From the NCBI GenBank assembly GCA_016778305.1, contig JADHPT010000005.1:42566-106565 (forward strand): DNA of 64,000 nucleotides, written 5' to 3'. Shown here one piece after another: positions 62,584 through 64,000 of the stretch. Position 1 is the first letter of the stretch; each line of letters begins with the position of its first letter. The notes below the pieces were generated by a model. The model worked only from the letters and a program-made list of their open reading frames with translations. It was not told where the DNA came from and made no database searches. The translations under genes were made by a program, and so were the position numbers. This DNA comes from Candidatus Poseidonia sp. GTDB taxonomy: Archaea; Thermoplasmatota; Poseidoniia; Poseidoniales; Poseidoniaceae.

Positions 62584-63747
62584 TCACGCCGTACGAATGC
62601 GGTCGTCAATTTGTGCACCTTCGCCAGCACGGCCTCCGGTACGACGAACTTCTCGCCAGGCTTTGATGACGCCTTGCCCGTATGCCCACTGGGCCAAAAA
62701 GACGAAGAGAGGCGCCAAAAATACCGTGCCCAATGACCGGTGCGGTGATGTTCCAATCGCTGCCCCGAGCCATGAAAGTGCGATGTAGAAGCTCACCAGT
62801 CCCAAGGGGATGTGGAAGGCAACACGTGCAAGGTCCCATTCGCCTGAAAGACTGAACCATAGGTCGGCCTCAGCGCCGCCCGAGAGACCCCCCAGGAGCA
62901 TGGCGGTAAGTGCGATGACCACGATTGGCGGGAAGAAGCCGATGGCTGTGTGCGACCAGGTGGCGATTTCAGGCCAACGCTTGTTGGCAACCATCCGAGT
63001 GTAGCCGTAATTTCGCATTTGCTTCATGTAGGGCTTGAAGGGGCGGCGGCGGCGATGTGGCATCACGTTGGAAGGGTCGATGAAGAGTTTGTGTCCAGCA
63101 CGTTGTATCTTGGCGTCCAATACCACATCTTCTGCGCCAATGCATCCTTCTTCAAAGAAGCCTACTTCTCGCAGGTTGGCCATGCGATGGGCGCAATTGA
63201 CGCCGGGGTTGTGCGTGATCGGGACGAGTTCTCCCTTGGGTTGGGCACCGTAGCGCGTGCCTGCGGTCATGAATTTGGTGCAAAAGGCCACGTCGGCACA
63301 TTTCGCACCGAAGGGGTCGTCGTCGGGAGCAAAATTGGGTCCGCCCACGGCCCCAACTTCGGGGTTGTCAAACCAGCGAATGAGTTTCTCAACCCAGTCC
63401 AGCGGCGGCACGGTATCATCGTCCGTGAAGAGCACCAGGTCGTGGTCCATTTGCTTGAGGGCGAAATTACAGGCGTCGGCACGGTTGCGAGATGGGTCTT
63501 CAATCCACGTAGCACCGTGTTTTTCACACACGGCTTTGGTGTGGTCTTTGGATTTGGAGTCGGAAATAACGATTTCAAAATGCGGATAGGTTTGCATTCC
63601 CAGTCGTTCAAGAACGATGTCCAATTCATCCGCATTGTTGATGGTTGGAATCAATACAGCCGCTTTGTACGGCGTCCCGTCAGCCTTGGAAAGAACCGGA
63701 ACGGCCTGCGTGGAGTCGCCCATACCTGTCCCAGACGCCCGCCTCAT
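62584..63747 (-). CDS. Family 2 glycosyltransferase with C-terminal TM segments
   Basis: KAAVLIPTINNADELDIVLERLGMQTYPHFEIVISDSKSKDHT..., LVLFTDDDTVPPLDWVEKL, GAVGGPNFAP, GAEDVVLDAKIQRAG. Confidence 0.92.
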   Translation of the reverse strand: MRRASGTGMGDSTQAVPVLSKADGTPYKAAVLIPTINNADELDIVLERLGMQTYPHFEIVISDSKSKDHTKAVCEKHGATWIEDPSRNRADACNFALKQMDHDLVLFTDDDTVPPLDWVEKLIRWFDNPEVGAVGGPNFAPDDDPFGAKCADVAFCTKFMTAGTRYGAQPKGELVPITHNPGVNCAHRMANLREVGFFEEGCIGAEDVVLDAKIQRAGHKLFIDPSNVMPHRRRRPFKPYMKQMRNYGYTRMVANKRWPEIATWSHTAIGFFPPIVVIALTAMLLGGLSGGAEADLWFSLSGEWDLARVAFHIPLGLVSFYIALSWLGAAIGTSPHRSLGTVFLAPLFVFLAQWAYGQGVIKAWREVRRTGGRAGEGAQIDDRIRTA

Positions 63748-63768
63748 AAGAAATCAAGGGCAGAAATT

Positions 63769-64000
63769 TCATTCAGCAGGAACGCCATAGGTGGTGTCGA
63801 TGGTCCTACCTTGACGGGTGTCCGTGATGGTTACATCGATGGTGCAGTCGCCTGAGCAGATGTCTGTACCGGTTTCCACGATGGTCACACCGTCACCGAC
63901 GGACCAAACTTGGTCGTCAGTTGTTCCAAACTCGACGAGGCCGCAAACGCCGCCAGATCCGCCAGGGTTGTCACATGTTACGGGTGCTGCGCCGTCAACG
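63769..64000 (-). CDS. C-terminus of a truncated, probably secreted protein
   Basis: Open frame from window end: VDGAAPVTCDNPGGSGGVCGLVEFGTTDDQVWSVGDGVTIVETGTDICSGDCTIDVTITDTRQGRTIDTTYGVPAE*. Confidence 0.6.
   Translation of the reverse strand, partial: VDGAAPVTCDNPGGSGGVCGLVEFGTTDDQVWSVGDGVTIVETGTDICSGDCTIDVTITDTRQGRTIDTTYGVPAE

Noticed and set aside
1-64000. Search for transposases, integrases, phage structural genes, toxin-antitoxin or defence islands
   Set aside because: None recognised among the supported ORFs; gene order looks chromosomal.

Overview
The window is a dense genomic segment with archaeal information-processing and lipid genes: Orc1/Cdc6, CarS, an HTH_10 (Bat-type) regulator, and a CoaD-like/GTP-dependent dephospho-CoA kinase fusion. 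It also carries many bacterial-type metabolic genes and several very large secreted proteins. By gene-content inference only, it is most like a planktonic Marine Group II (Poseidoniales-type) euryarchaeon. I support about 43 protein genes, one tRNA-Gly(UCC), and one candidate structured RNA (12280-12555). The most striking locus is 35.6-46.0 kb. It holds a FabI-type enoyl-ACP reductase, a 2,934-aa type I FAS/PKS (KS-AT-KS-ACPx3-KR-DH) and an Sfp-like phosphopantetheinyl transferase, in tight same-strand order, preceded by nested inverted repeats. On paper this is a near-complete ACP-dependent fatty-acid/polyketide synthase. All three ACP repeats carry Thr (LGIDTVKQ) where the phosphopantetheinylated Ser is expected. 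Other notable items: a 180-aa divergent TBP-like protein, a BoxB/PaaA-like diiron oxygenase operon with tandem GAACATGTT palindromes next to its TATA box, an EF-Tu/SelB-like pseudo-GTPase, and a trio of membrane/secreted proteins with Cys-Cys-His motifs. No CRISPR arrays, rRNA or mobile elements were recognised.
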